Shown one piece after another: positions 31,675-38,324 of a stretch of 38,324 nucleotides of DNA. Within the stretch, counting starts at the first letter, position 1; each line of letters opens with the position of its first letter. Below the pieces are notes generated by a model. The model did no database searches. It had not been told where the DNA came from and saw only the letters and a list, made by a program, of their open reading frames with translations. The translations under genes and the position numbers were made by a program. Source of the DNA: a virus. Where the stretch lies: IMG/VR virus record IMGVR_UViG_3300025217_000024, positions 1 to 38,324 of that record. The stretch is one strand, 5' to 3'.

Positions 31675-33215
31675 GCCTGTCCGACGTTAAAATCCTGCTG
31701 CCATATCAGGCATCGGCTATAGCGCTCAGCCATGCGAACATGCTGCTGGTCATCGAGAAATCTCGACGCACCGGTATCACCTATGGTTTTGCGGCGGACG
31801 CGGTGTTGACCGCTGCGCCTGCCAAGCGCCCCGAAAACGTTTATTACATCGCGTACAATCTCGACATGACGCGGGAGTTCATCGGTTATGTCGGTGACTT
31901 TGCGAAGGCATTTGATGAGGTCGCCAGTTCAGCCTCAGAATTCCTGTTCGACGATGGATCGGAAAAGGGCGTCAAGGCGCTTCGGGTAGACTTCCCCTCC
32001 GGCAAGGCTGTTATCGCTCTATCGTCCAAGCCCCGATCGCTTCGCGGTATGCAGGGCAAGGTGCTGATCGACGAGGCGGCGTTCCACGATGAACTGGACG
32101 AACTGCTCAAGGCCGCCATGGCGCTCACCATGTGGGGTAGTCACGTTGTCGTCATTTCGACCCATGATGGCACCGACAATGCCTTCAACACCCTGATTGA
32201 GGAAATCCGCGAGGGTAAGAAGGAAGGTGCTGTTATGCGCCTCACACTGGCCGACGCGCTGGCGGACGGCCTTTACAAGCGCATTTGCCTCCGCACGGGC
32301 GTTACCTGGACGCCAGATGGTGAAAAGGCTTGGGAGGCATCGCTCCGCAAGCGCTATGGCGACGCGGCAGAGGAAGAACTGGACGTAATCCCATCGAAAG
32401 GCTCAGGCGTCTATCTATCGCGCGCAGTGATTAAGGCGGCAATGGCACCCGATCTGCCGGTCTTGCGACTAGCATGCCCATCCGGTTTCGAATTTGAGGA
32501 TAAAGAGTTCCGCCAAGACTTCGTACGCGAATTTCTGGAGGACAATGTTGCGCTGGGTAACAATGGTCGCTTGGGTTTTGATCCGCACCGGCGAACTTTC
32601 TTCGGCCAGGATTTCGCACGCAGCGGCGACGTATCGCCGATCGCCTTTGGCCAACATGATGAGCATCTGAACCTCATCTGCCGGTTCATCCTCGAAATGC
32701 GGAATGTGCCCTTTCGTGAACAGGAGTTTGTTCTCGACTGGATATTGAAGCGGGTCCCCAACTTCTGTGCCGGTAAGATGGACGCACGGGGCAATGGCTC
32801 ATCTCTTGCTGAAGCTATGCGCCAAGATTGGGGTGCGAACCGTGTCGAAGCCGTCATGGCAACAGACAAGACCTATCTGGCCTTCATGCCCAAACTCAAA
32901 GCCGGTCTGGAGGATCGGACATTCCAAATCCCGCTGGACGAAGGCGTGATGGAAGACCTGCGAATGGTCAAGAAGGTCAAGGGTGTCCCGAAAATTCCAG
33001 ACGCCTCGACCAACTCCAAGGCCGATGGCGACAAGGGCAAGCGGCATGGAGATAATGCTATTGCCCTGATGCATTTGATTGCGGCGGCTGATGAGGATGT
33101 CGGCCCAATGGAAGTCCATACGCTGGGCACCCACCGCGAAACGGCCCCTGAAACCGTCATCACCTCTACCGGCTTCGGCACTATCAGCCGCCGCTCCAAT
33201 GGATTATTCTTCTGA
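31671..33215 (+). CDS. Large terminase subunit (Mu gp28 type)
   Basis: The protein has 514 residues. The ATPase part has a Walker-A-like loop KSRRTG (30-35) and Walker B VLIDEAAF (131-138). The nuclease part has FFGQDFARSGD with Asp314, and a late conserved HGDNAIAL segment near residue 462. These motor proteins package DNA by headful after replicative transposition, cutting at the phage end and in host flank. It overlaps the portal gene by one base (TGATG). Confidence 0.93.
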   Translation: MSLSDVKILLPYQASAIALSHANMLLVIEKSRRTGITYGFAADAVLTAAPAKRPENVYYIAYNLDMTREFIGYVGDFAKAFDEVASSASEFLFDDGSEKGVKALRVDFPSGKAVIALSSKPRSLRGMQGKVLIDEAAFHDELDELLKAAMALTMWGSHVVVISTHDGTDNAFNTLIEEIREGKKEGAVMRLTLADALADGLYKRICLRTGVTWTPDGEKAWEASLRKRYGDAAEEELDVIPSKGSGVYLSRAVIKAAMAPDLPVLRLACPSGFEFEDKEFRQDFVREFLEDNVALGNNGRLGFDPHRRTFFGQDFARSGDVSPIAFGQHDEHLNLICRFILEMRNVPFREQEFVLDWILKRVPNFCAGKMDARGNGSSLAEAMRQDWGANRVEAVMATDKTYLAFMPKLKAGLEDRTFQIPLDEGVMEDLRMVKKVKGVPKIPDASTNSKADGDKGKRHGDNAIALMHLIAAADEDVGPMEVHTLGTHRETAPETVITSTGFGTISRRSNGLFF

Positions 33216-35296
33216 TGGCAAAGCGTCCTGCCCCCTACCGTACAGTCGGTCGCTCCGCTGTGCCCGCACCGTCACCCGAGTTGTTCAACGAGATTGCCAG
33301 CACTCGCGACGGTCGCGATATCACGCAGCCCTATGTACGCGGCCTGCGGGAGGCCAAAGACCCCAAGCTGGCGACGGCTGTCGACTGGGGTGCCTATGAT
33401 GTCGTGTTCAACGACGATCAGGTGTTTTCGACGATGCAGCAACGCATCGGCGCGGTCGTGGCGCGGGACTGGAACGTCATTGCGGGCGATGATAAAGACC
33501 CGCGCGCGGAAAAAGCCGCAGACGCATTCGACAAGACAATGAAGGCGCTGCCGTGGGACCGCACCACGCGCAAGATGCTAATGGCCAGCTTCAATGGCTA
33601 CAGCGTCGCCGAATTGATGTGGGGCTATCGCGGTGGCCTGTTCGACATCGTTGGCTTGAAGGTCCGTCATGCGCGCCGCTTCCGCTACGATGACGAAGAC
33701 CGTCTGCGGATGCTGACACCCACGAATATGCAGGGCATTATCATGCCTGAACGCAAATTCTGGGTCCATGCGGTTGGCGCTGCTGACGATGATCAGCCTT
33801 ATGGTCAGGGACTGGCGCATTGGCTGTATTGGCCCACCCTTTTCAAGCGCAACGGCATACGCTTCTGGAACATCTTTCTCGATAAATTCGGAACGCCCAC
33901 GGCTAAGGGCACCTATCCGCGCGGGTCGAGCAAGGAGGACATCAACAAGCTGCTACTCGCGCTTCAGGCGATTGCGACAGACAGCGGTTTCGTTGTGCCC
34001 GAGGGCATGGTGGTCGAACTTCTCGGCGCGGCCCGGTCTGGCACCGGCGATTATCACCAGCTCTGCCTCTACATGGATGCAGCCATCGCCAAGGTCGTCC
34101 TGTCGCAGACGATGACCACAGACAACGGTTCCTCCCGGTCCCAGGGTGAAGTCCATGCCGGTGTGAAGCTGGAAGTGGTCAAGACCGACGCTGATGATCT
34201 GACTGACAGCTTCACCACGCAGGTCGCCCGCTGGTGGACCGACTATAATTACGGTCCTGATGTCGCTGCACCGATTGTGCGGCGCATCGTCGAGGAAGAA
34301 GAGGACACGAAGGCCAACGCCGAGACCGACAAACTCCATGGCGAGAATGGCTGGGTCCGCACCGAGGACAGCTTCCGCAACACCTATGGCGAGGGCTTCG
34401 TTCGTCGAGACGACAAAGATGCACCGTCCGGGTCGCAGCCGCCAGCAAAGGTTGAAAAGTTCGGCCATGATGCGGTGCCACCCCCCGCAAATGACGATAC
34501 AGTGCCACCGGCAAAGATCGCCAGCTTCGCCGCCGACGATCCGCGCCCGCTCTATGTCTATCGTCAGCTCCTCAATGCCAGCGAGCTTTTGGATTGGGCA
34601 CGGACGCAGGGTTTCGCATCGACATTGTCTGCCGACGACCTTCATGTAACACAGGCCTATTCGAAGCGGCCCGTTAATTGGTTCGCCATGGGGCAGTCTG
34701 GCCCTGGTCCCAGCACCGGCACCGGAGACCTAATTGTTGGTCCCGGGGGACCGCGCCGGGTCGAACGTATGGGCGATGGCAACGCCATTGCATTGCTGTT
34801 TCAATCCTTAGACCTGCAATGGCGGCATCGCGAAATGCGCGATGCCGGAGCAAGCTGGGATCATCCTAGCTATCTCCCCCACGTTACCCTCACCTATGAT
34901 GCTGGGGACGTCGATCTGTCGAAAGTCCAGCCCTATCAAGGTCGCCTCATATTCGGCCCGGAGCGTTTCGAAGCGATCCAGTCCGACTGGAACGACAGCC
35001 TAGAGGAAGTCCCGACCGCCGCCAGCTTTGCCGAAGGTGACGACGATAACCACGACGACGCTGATAGCATCGTCGATCGCATGATCGCGGAGGATGGCTA
35101 TCGGGTCGCTAATGCGATGACTGGTACCATCGTTGATCGCCTTCTTGCCGCCGACAGTGAAACCGAAGCCCGCGCTATCCTCGCCGACGCGCTGGGCATG
35201 ATGGACGAGCAGCCCTTGATCCAGGCAATCGAGCGCGCGGGCTTCGCCGTACAGCTCGACGCCGCCACCCAGACCGCCCCACAGGGAGAAAACTAA
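33215..35296 (+). CDS. Portal protein (DUF935) with inserted 2H-phosphoesterase (Acb1-like) domain
   Basis: The protein has 693 residues, far above the 500 or so of Mu gp29. The DUF935 portal core covers about residues 1-420 ([32 protein letters not shown]-type segments). Residues about 443-588 ([20 protein letters not shown]) form a separate domain with two H-x-T motifs, His477-Val-Thr479 ([12 protein letters not shown]) and His556-Val-Thr558 ([10 protein letters not shown]). GASWDHPSY lies just before the second motif. This is the signature of 2H phosphoesterases and resembles Acb1, the anti-CBASS nuclease of T4. After it the usual DUF935 tail resumes ([19 protein letters not shown]), so the domain is inserted, not appended. 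The portal forms the channel ring at one vertex. The enzymatic activity is inferred from motifs. Confidence 0.9.
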   Translation: MAKRPAPYRTVGRSAVPAPSPELFNEIASTRDGRDITQPYVRGLREAKDPKLATAVDWGAYDVVFNDDQVFSTMQQRIGAVVARDWNVIAGDDKDPRAEKAADAFDKTMKALPWDRTTRKMLMASFNGYSVAELMWGYRGGLFDIVGLKVRHARRFRYDDEDRLRMLTPTNMQGIIMPERKFWVHAVGAADDDQPYGQGLAHWLYWPTLFKRNGIRFWNIFLDKFGTPTAKGTYPRGSSKEDINKLLLALQAIATDSGFVVPEGMVVELLGAARSGTGDYHQLCLYMDAAIAKVVLSQTMTTDNGSSRSQGEVHAGVKLEVVKTDADDLTDSFTTQVARWWTDYNYGPDVAAPIVRRIVEEEEDTKANAETDKLHGENGWVRTEDSFRNTYGEGFVRRDDKDAPSGSQPPAKVEKFGHDAVPPPANDDTVPPAKIASFAADDPRPLYVYRQLLNASELLDWARTQGFASTLSADDLHVTQAYSKRPVNWFAMGQSGPGPSTGTGDLIVGPGGPRRVERMGDGNAIALLFQSLDLQWRHREMRDAGASWDHPSYLPHVTLTYDAGDVDLSKVQPYQGRLIFGPERFEAIQSDWNDSLEEVPTAASFAEGDDDNHDDADSIVDRMIAEDGYRVANAMTGTIVDRLLAADSETEARAILADALGMMDEQPLIQAIERAGFAVQLDAATQTAPQGEN

Positions 35297-35538
35297 TGAC
35301 GACTGACAATGTCGCTGGTGAACATTTGCGCCTGCTGATCGAGCGCATTGAGCGCTTGGAGGAAGAAAAGAAGGGCACGAACGATGACATCAAGGATGTT
35401 TATCTGGAGGGCAAGGCGACCGGCTATGATCCCAAGATGATGCGGGAAGTCGTGCGCCTGCGGAAAATGAAGCCCCATGACCGCCAGGAAATGGAAGCCA
35501 TCCTCCAGAGTTACCTTGCCGCGCTGGGCATGGAATGA
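35296..35538 (+). CDS. GapR/DUF2312 family DNA-binding protein
   Basis: The protein has 80 residues. [20 protein letters not shown], then [20 protein letters not shown] and the [12 protein letters not shown] ending, match the GapR family. In Caulobacter, GapR is a nucleoid-associated protein that clamps overtwisted DNA ahead of replication and transcription forks. The gene follows the portal gene with a one-base overlap, so it is translated with the head genes. It is full length and should dimerise through its coiled coil. Confidence 0.92.
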   Translation: MTTDNVAGEHLRLLIERIERLEEEKKGTNDDIKDVYLEGKATGYDPKMMREVVRLRKMKPHDRQEMEAILQSYLAALGME

Positions 35539-35543
35539 TGCAT

Positions 35544-35858
35544 TTACTCGAAATGCCACCCTATTTCCGTAGATCCCTTGTGCTGTGCAAACGTCAGCCA
35601 GATAGGGCCGATGCATTGTTCGCAGCTAAAGCGAATGGTCATGCCTTCCCGGCGAAGGCTCGGATTGCCCTCGTTCGAAACACCATGCTGCACCTTCACG
35701 TCCGCACCATCGACAGTGATGCGCGTGACTTCCTCAGCGTCTTCCTTTCGATCAAAAAAAACAGTCTCGCCATGATGCAGATTATCTGCGCCACAACGAG
35801 GACAGAGAAGGTCTGCCATGCTGCCTGCGTCTACGGTCTTAATCAGCTTCGAATTCAT
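35544..35858 (-). CDS. Zinc-ribbon moron gene on the opposite strand
   Basis: The protein has 104 residues. CPRCGADNLHHG near the N-terminus and FSCEQC toward the C-terminus form a zinc ribbon around a central beta region. ATG 35858 has a perfect Shine-Dalgarno (AAGGAGG) 6 bases upstream. Possible promoter elements on the minus strand, TTGAGG and TATTTA with 17-base spacing (about 35871-35899), suggest its own promoter. It sits between the GapR-like and F genes and breaks the rightward arm. A lysogen-expressed cargo gene (moron) is likely. A similar protein family occurs in bacteria and phages but has no known function to me. Confidence 0.75.
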   Translation of the reverse strand: MNSKLIKTVDAGSMADLLCPRCGADNLHHGETVFFDRKEDAEEVTRITVDGADVKVQHGVSNEGNPSLRREGMTIRFSCEQCIGPIWLTFAQHKGSTEIGWHFE

Positions 35859-35870
35859 ACCCGCCTCCTT

Positions 35871-35899
35871 AAATACTGCGCGGACTATTGCTCCTCAAT
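35871..35899 (-). promoter_or_regulatory. Possible promoter of the zinc-ribbon moron
   Basis: On the minus strand a TTGAGG and a TATTTA are separated by 17 bases, just upstream of the Shine-Dalgarno of gene 35544-35858. The match to the sigma-70 consensus is only moderate (four and three of six). Placement favours it. Confidence 0.35.
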
Positions 35900-35961
35900 C
35901 GCGCCTCGATCCACTGGCTTTTTGGCAACCGCCGACAACCAACTGACGAAAAGAGCCGATC

Positions 35962-37191
35962 GTGGCTGATCCGCTCGGCTCTTCCATTTTCCTGAAGCCA
36001 GACGACGTTGTCCGCGCCTTTGCGGCGCGTGGCGCGCTGCAACCGACGGTGCGTTGGTCGGAAATGATGCATGCCGACCATGCCGTTGCATTCACCGTGG
36101 CGAAGATCGCAAAACTGGACCTTCTCCGCACAATGCGCGCGTCGATCGCTGACGTTCTGGAAAATGGTGGCACCTACCAAGAGTGGAAGGCTAGCATCCT
36201 GCCCGAACTGAAAAAGGCGGGATGGTGGGGTGCAGTCACCAATGCGGAACTAACCGGCACGGATGAGACGATTATCGTTAACAACCGCCGCCTGCGTACC
36301 ATCTACAACACCAACGTCCGCATGAGCATGGCGAGCGGCCATTGGACACGCATTCAGCGTCAAAAGGACATACTGCCCTATCTCCGCTATTTGCCTTCGA
36401 CATCGGAGCATAAACGGCCCCTTCATATGGGCTGGTATGGCATCCTCCTGCCCGTCGATCATCCGTTCTGGCAGACACATTTCCCGCCCAATGGTTGGGG
36501 ATGCAAATGTCACTTTGAGCAGGTCTCGGAACGCAAGATGAAGCGGATGGGCTGGAGCGTGACGCCAGACGATCAGCTTCCCCAGGGCAGCACGATTTTC
36601 TTACCTGCAGCAGGCGATCCCATATCCGTGCCCAACGGCATCGACCCCGGGTTCAGCTATAACCCCGGCACTGCCCATCTGCGCGCGGTCGCTGCGAAGG
36701 CGGTCACGTCGCTTCGCGATGCCGCCGACGCCGGATTGAATGCCGCTGCCGATGCTACCCTTCGCGAAATCATCGCTGATCCCGCCTTCGATCAATTCCT
36801 TGGACTGCCAAAGGGCATCTTCCCCATAGCTATTCTCGACTCGTCGCAACGAGACGCGATCCAGGCGCGCGGTCGAGTCGTTGTCATGCCCGAAGGCGTC
36901 TATCGCAAACAACGGGGCGATCTCCCCCAAGTCTCCCGTGGCCATCCCGAACTGACGCCGGATGATTATCGCTTGCTGCCCGATATCATGGCGCGCGCTC
37001 TGGTCGTCGCCCAGCAGGGCATGAACAAGCTGATCTTTTTCTCTGATGCCGCTGGCAATGTGTGGAAGGCTGTAGTGCGGCAGGACGCCGGTGACGATCT
37101 GCCCGTGTTGGTCAGTTTTCACCGAAGTCGTCCACGCAACATAGCGGCGGAAACACGTAATCTCGCCATTCTGCTGGATCGGCGGCAATGA
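35962..37191 (+). CDS. Minor head protein F (Mu gpF) with C-terminal PBECR-like nuclease domain
   Basis: The protein has 409 residues from GTG 35962. Residues 1-200 are a Mu F-like head morphogenesis domain with TIYNTNVRMSMASGHW and the PPNGWGCKCHFEQVSE segment (about 173-188). Residues about 290-400 (ILDSSQRDAIQARGRVVVMP; RGHPELTPDDYRLLPDIM; VWKAVVRQD; LVSFHRSRPRN) resemble the phage Barnase-EndoU-ColicinE5/D-RelE-like nucleases (PBECR) that are found on gpF-type proteins. Mu F is packaged at the portal vertex, so the nuclease could be ejected into the cell. The nuclease reading is by pattern. Confidence 0.85.
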   Translation: MADPLGSSIFLKPDDVVRAFAARGALQPTVRWSEMMHADHAVAFTVAKIAKLDLLRTMRASIADVLENGGTYQEWKASILPELKKAGWWGAVTNAELTGTDETIIVNNRRLRTIYNTNVRMSMASGHWTRIQRQKDILPYLRYLPSTSEHKRPLHMGWYGILLPVDHPFWQTHFPPNGWGCKCHFEQVSERKMKRMGWSVTPDDQLPQGSTIFLPAAGDPISVPNGIDPGFSYNPGTAHLRAVAAKAVTSLRDAADAGLNAAADATLREIIADPAFDQFLGLPKGIFPIAILDSSQRDAIQARGRVVVMPEGVYRKQRGDLPQVSRGHPELTPDDYRLLPDIMARALVVAQQGMNKLIFFSDAAGNVWKAVVRQDAGDDLPVLVSFHRSRPRNIAAETRNLAILLDRRQ

Positions 37192-37466
37192 TGGAAAGGG
37201 CGATGCGCGGCAGGGACTTCCTGTCCCCTGCTATGCGGTCAACGGCCATTGGCCTGACGCAACGGAGGGAAGAATTCACCGCGTCGCGCGCATCGTCATA
37301 CACATATACGCCTAAACTAGGCGTTTTTCAATTCGCCGCCAGTTGGCGGGGGAAAGGGCGCGCCAACGCCCCAAGCCGACGGTCTCTACCCGCCATGATC
37401 CGACCGGCACCTGCCGGATGCATCCCGCCATCCAACGCTGGACGGCGCGAACACATAGAGAACATA
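37192..37466 (+). other. Intergenic region between gene F and the methylase
   Basis: This 275-bp stretch contains the terminator at 37308-37328 and otherwise no supported gene. An open frame continues upstream of the methylase start, but it contains the terminator, shows no domain-like residues, and its ATG codons have no convincing Shine-Dalgarno. The methylase promoter probably lies between 37330 and 37460; no clear consensus element was found. Confidence 0.6.
37308..37328 (+). terminator. Intrinsic terminator after gene F
   Basis: ACGCCTA (37308-37314) and TAGGCGT (37318-37324) form a perfect 7-bp stem with a 3-base AAC loop, followed by T residues to 37328. It lies 117 bp after the stop of the F gene and about 140 bp before the methylase start. 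It should end the rightward head transcript and isolate the methylase gene. Confidence 0.85.
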
Positions 37467-38324
37467 GTGAAAGAGTCGAGTCTGTTTTCATCGTCACTGC
37501 ATACGCCTGAAAATGCCGTTGCAACGTCCCTTCAACCCGTCGATCCTGTCCGGCCAGCCGCGCCTTATATCGGCGGCAAGCGCAATCTTGCTAAGCGGGT
37601 AATCGCCCGCATCAATGCCGTGCCTCACCACACCTATGCGGAGGTTTTCGTTGGCATGGGCGGCATATTCCTGCGCCGTGACCTCTGCCCAAAGGTCGAG
37701 GTGATCAACGACTGGTCGGAGGATGTATCGACCTTCTTCCGCGTTCTTCAGCACCACTATGTCGCCTTCCTCGACATGATCCGGTTTCAGATCGCATCGA
37801 GAGCGGGATTTGAAAAGCTGCTGGCCCTTGACCCTTCGTCACTTACCGACCTTCAGCGCTCTGCCCGCTTTCTTTACCTCCAACGCCTGAGCTTTGGCGG
37901 CAAGGTTGCTAGTCGGTCGTTCGGGATGTCACCGCTCAATGCCAGCCGTTTTGACATCACCAAGCTCGGCCCCATGCTGGAGGCATTGCACGAACGCATC
38001 GCACCTGTGACGATAGAACGCCTCCGGTGGCAGGATTTCCTGACCCGTTACGATCGCCCCGGCACACTGTTCTATCTCGACCCGCCCTACGTCAACTGCG
38101 AAGGAGACTATGGCGCAGGCATGTTCGGACAGGGCGAATTTGAAGAAATGGCGGCGCGGCTAGGGGCGCTGCAAGGCCGCTTCATCCTTAGCTTGAATGA
38201 CCATCCGATGGTGCGCCGCCTGTTCGCCAGCTTCGCGATTGAAGAAGTGAAAACGACCTATCAGGTAGGCGGGAACGGGAAGGCAAAATCCGCCCTCGAA
38301 CTTATCATCAGCAGCGCCACCTGA
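37467..38324 (+). CDS. dam: Dam-type DNA adenine N6-methyltransferase
   Basis: The protein has 285 residues from GTG 37467. The methyl-donor motif is APYIGGKRNLAKRVI (about residues 31-45), the family's FVGMGGIFLR segment follows, and the catalytic DPPY motif appears as FYLDPPYVNCEGDYG (about 206-220). The order matches the alpha-class Dam family. The sequence N-terminal of the GTG has no domain-like residues, so I reject the longer frame from 37188. It is the last gene before the unseen right end, the place where Mu keeps its DNA modification gene mom. A role in protection from restriction or in self-regulation is inferred. Confidence 0.9.
   Translation: MKESSLFSSSLHTPENAVATSLQPVDPVRPAAPYIGGKRNLAKRVIARINAVPHHTYAEVFVGMGGIFLRRDLCPKVEVINDWSEDVSTFFRVLQHHYVAFLDMIRFQIASRAGFEKLLALDPSSLTDLQRSARFLYLQRLSFGGKVASRSFGMSPLNASRFDITKLGPMLEALHERIAPVTIERLRWQDFLTRYDRPGTLFYLDPPYVNCEGDYGAGMFGQGEFEEMAARLGALQGRFILSLNDHPMVRRLFASFAIEEVKTTYQVGGNGKAKSALELIISSAT

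Noticed and set aside
31671-33215. cos or pac site near the terminase
   Set aside because: No distinctive site was seen. Mu-type phages package by headful from the element end, so none is expected here.
33953-34645. A 230-codon leftward frame opposite the portal gene
   Set aside because: It is antisense to the portal and its 2H domain, with no domain or ribosome site.
37188-37466. N-terminal extension of the methylase frame to 37188
   Set aside because: It would place a strong terminator inside the coding region, and the residues are Arg/Ser-rich filler. The GTG at 37467 gives the usual family length.

Overview
The window looks like a Mu/B3-type transposable siphophage integrated in the chromosome of a GC-rich alphaproteobacterium, most likely a sphingomonad. 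The phage assignment rests on a DDE transposase, a MuB-like ATPase, Ner, Gam, GemA and Mor homologues, Mu-like head genes and a lambda-like non-contractile tail. The host assignment is an inference from codon use, a GapR homologue and the style of the flanking genes. No tRNA, rRNA, CRISPR array or IS element was seen.

Layout. Positions 1 to about 1003 look like host flank: a LexA-like S24 regulator reading left and a divergent 61-aa protein, with three operator-like palindromes between them. The probable phage left end follows: a TG dinucleotide at 1004 and three 13-bp-spaced copies of CGGGCCAAAAAT (1011-1048). From 1068 to about 20.9 kb every gene reads leftward: scaffold/protease, decoration and capsid proteins, connector proteins, tail terminator, tail tube, the G/GT tail chaperones, tape measure, a 2130-aa tail-tip protein with repeats, small tail proteins and a SAR endolysin. 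A control region at 21.0-22.7 kb holds a small membrane protein, the S24 repressor and a divergent ner. Rightward from there run transposase A and ATPase B, about a dozen small early genes (several DNA-binding or zinc-ribbon proteins, Gam), GemA and a Mor-like activator. A 126-bp intergenic region with repeats comes next, then terminase, portal, GapR-like protein and the minor head protein F. One zinc-ribbon gene (35544-35858) is inverted in this arm. A terminator (about 37308-37328) separates F from a Dam-type methylase that ends the window. The phage right end is not seen.

How it works together. The repressor and Ner control a central switch. Early genes replicate the phage by transposition, Mor probably activates the terminase/portal arm, and a second leftward late unit builds capsid and tail and lyses the cell. 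The unusual points are: (1) the early/control region lies in the middle of the element, so the head genes are split between two divergent arms; (2) the portal carries an inserted 2H-phosphoesterase domain resembling the anti-CBASS nuclease Acb1; (3) protein F has a PBECR-like nuclease tail; (4) a phage-borne GapR paralogue; (5) a textbook -1 frameshift signal between the tail chaperone genes; (6) a 14-fold repeated tail-tip protein.
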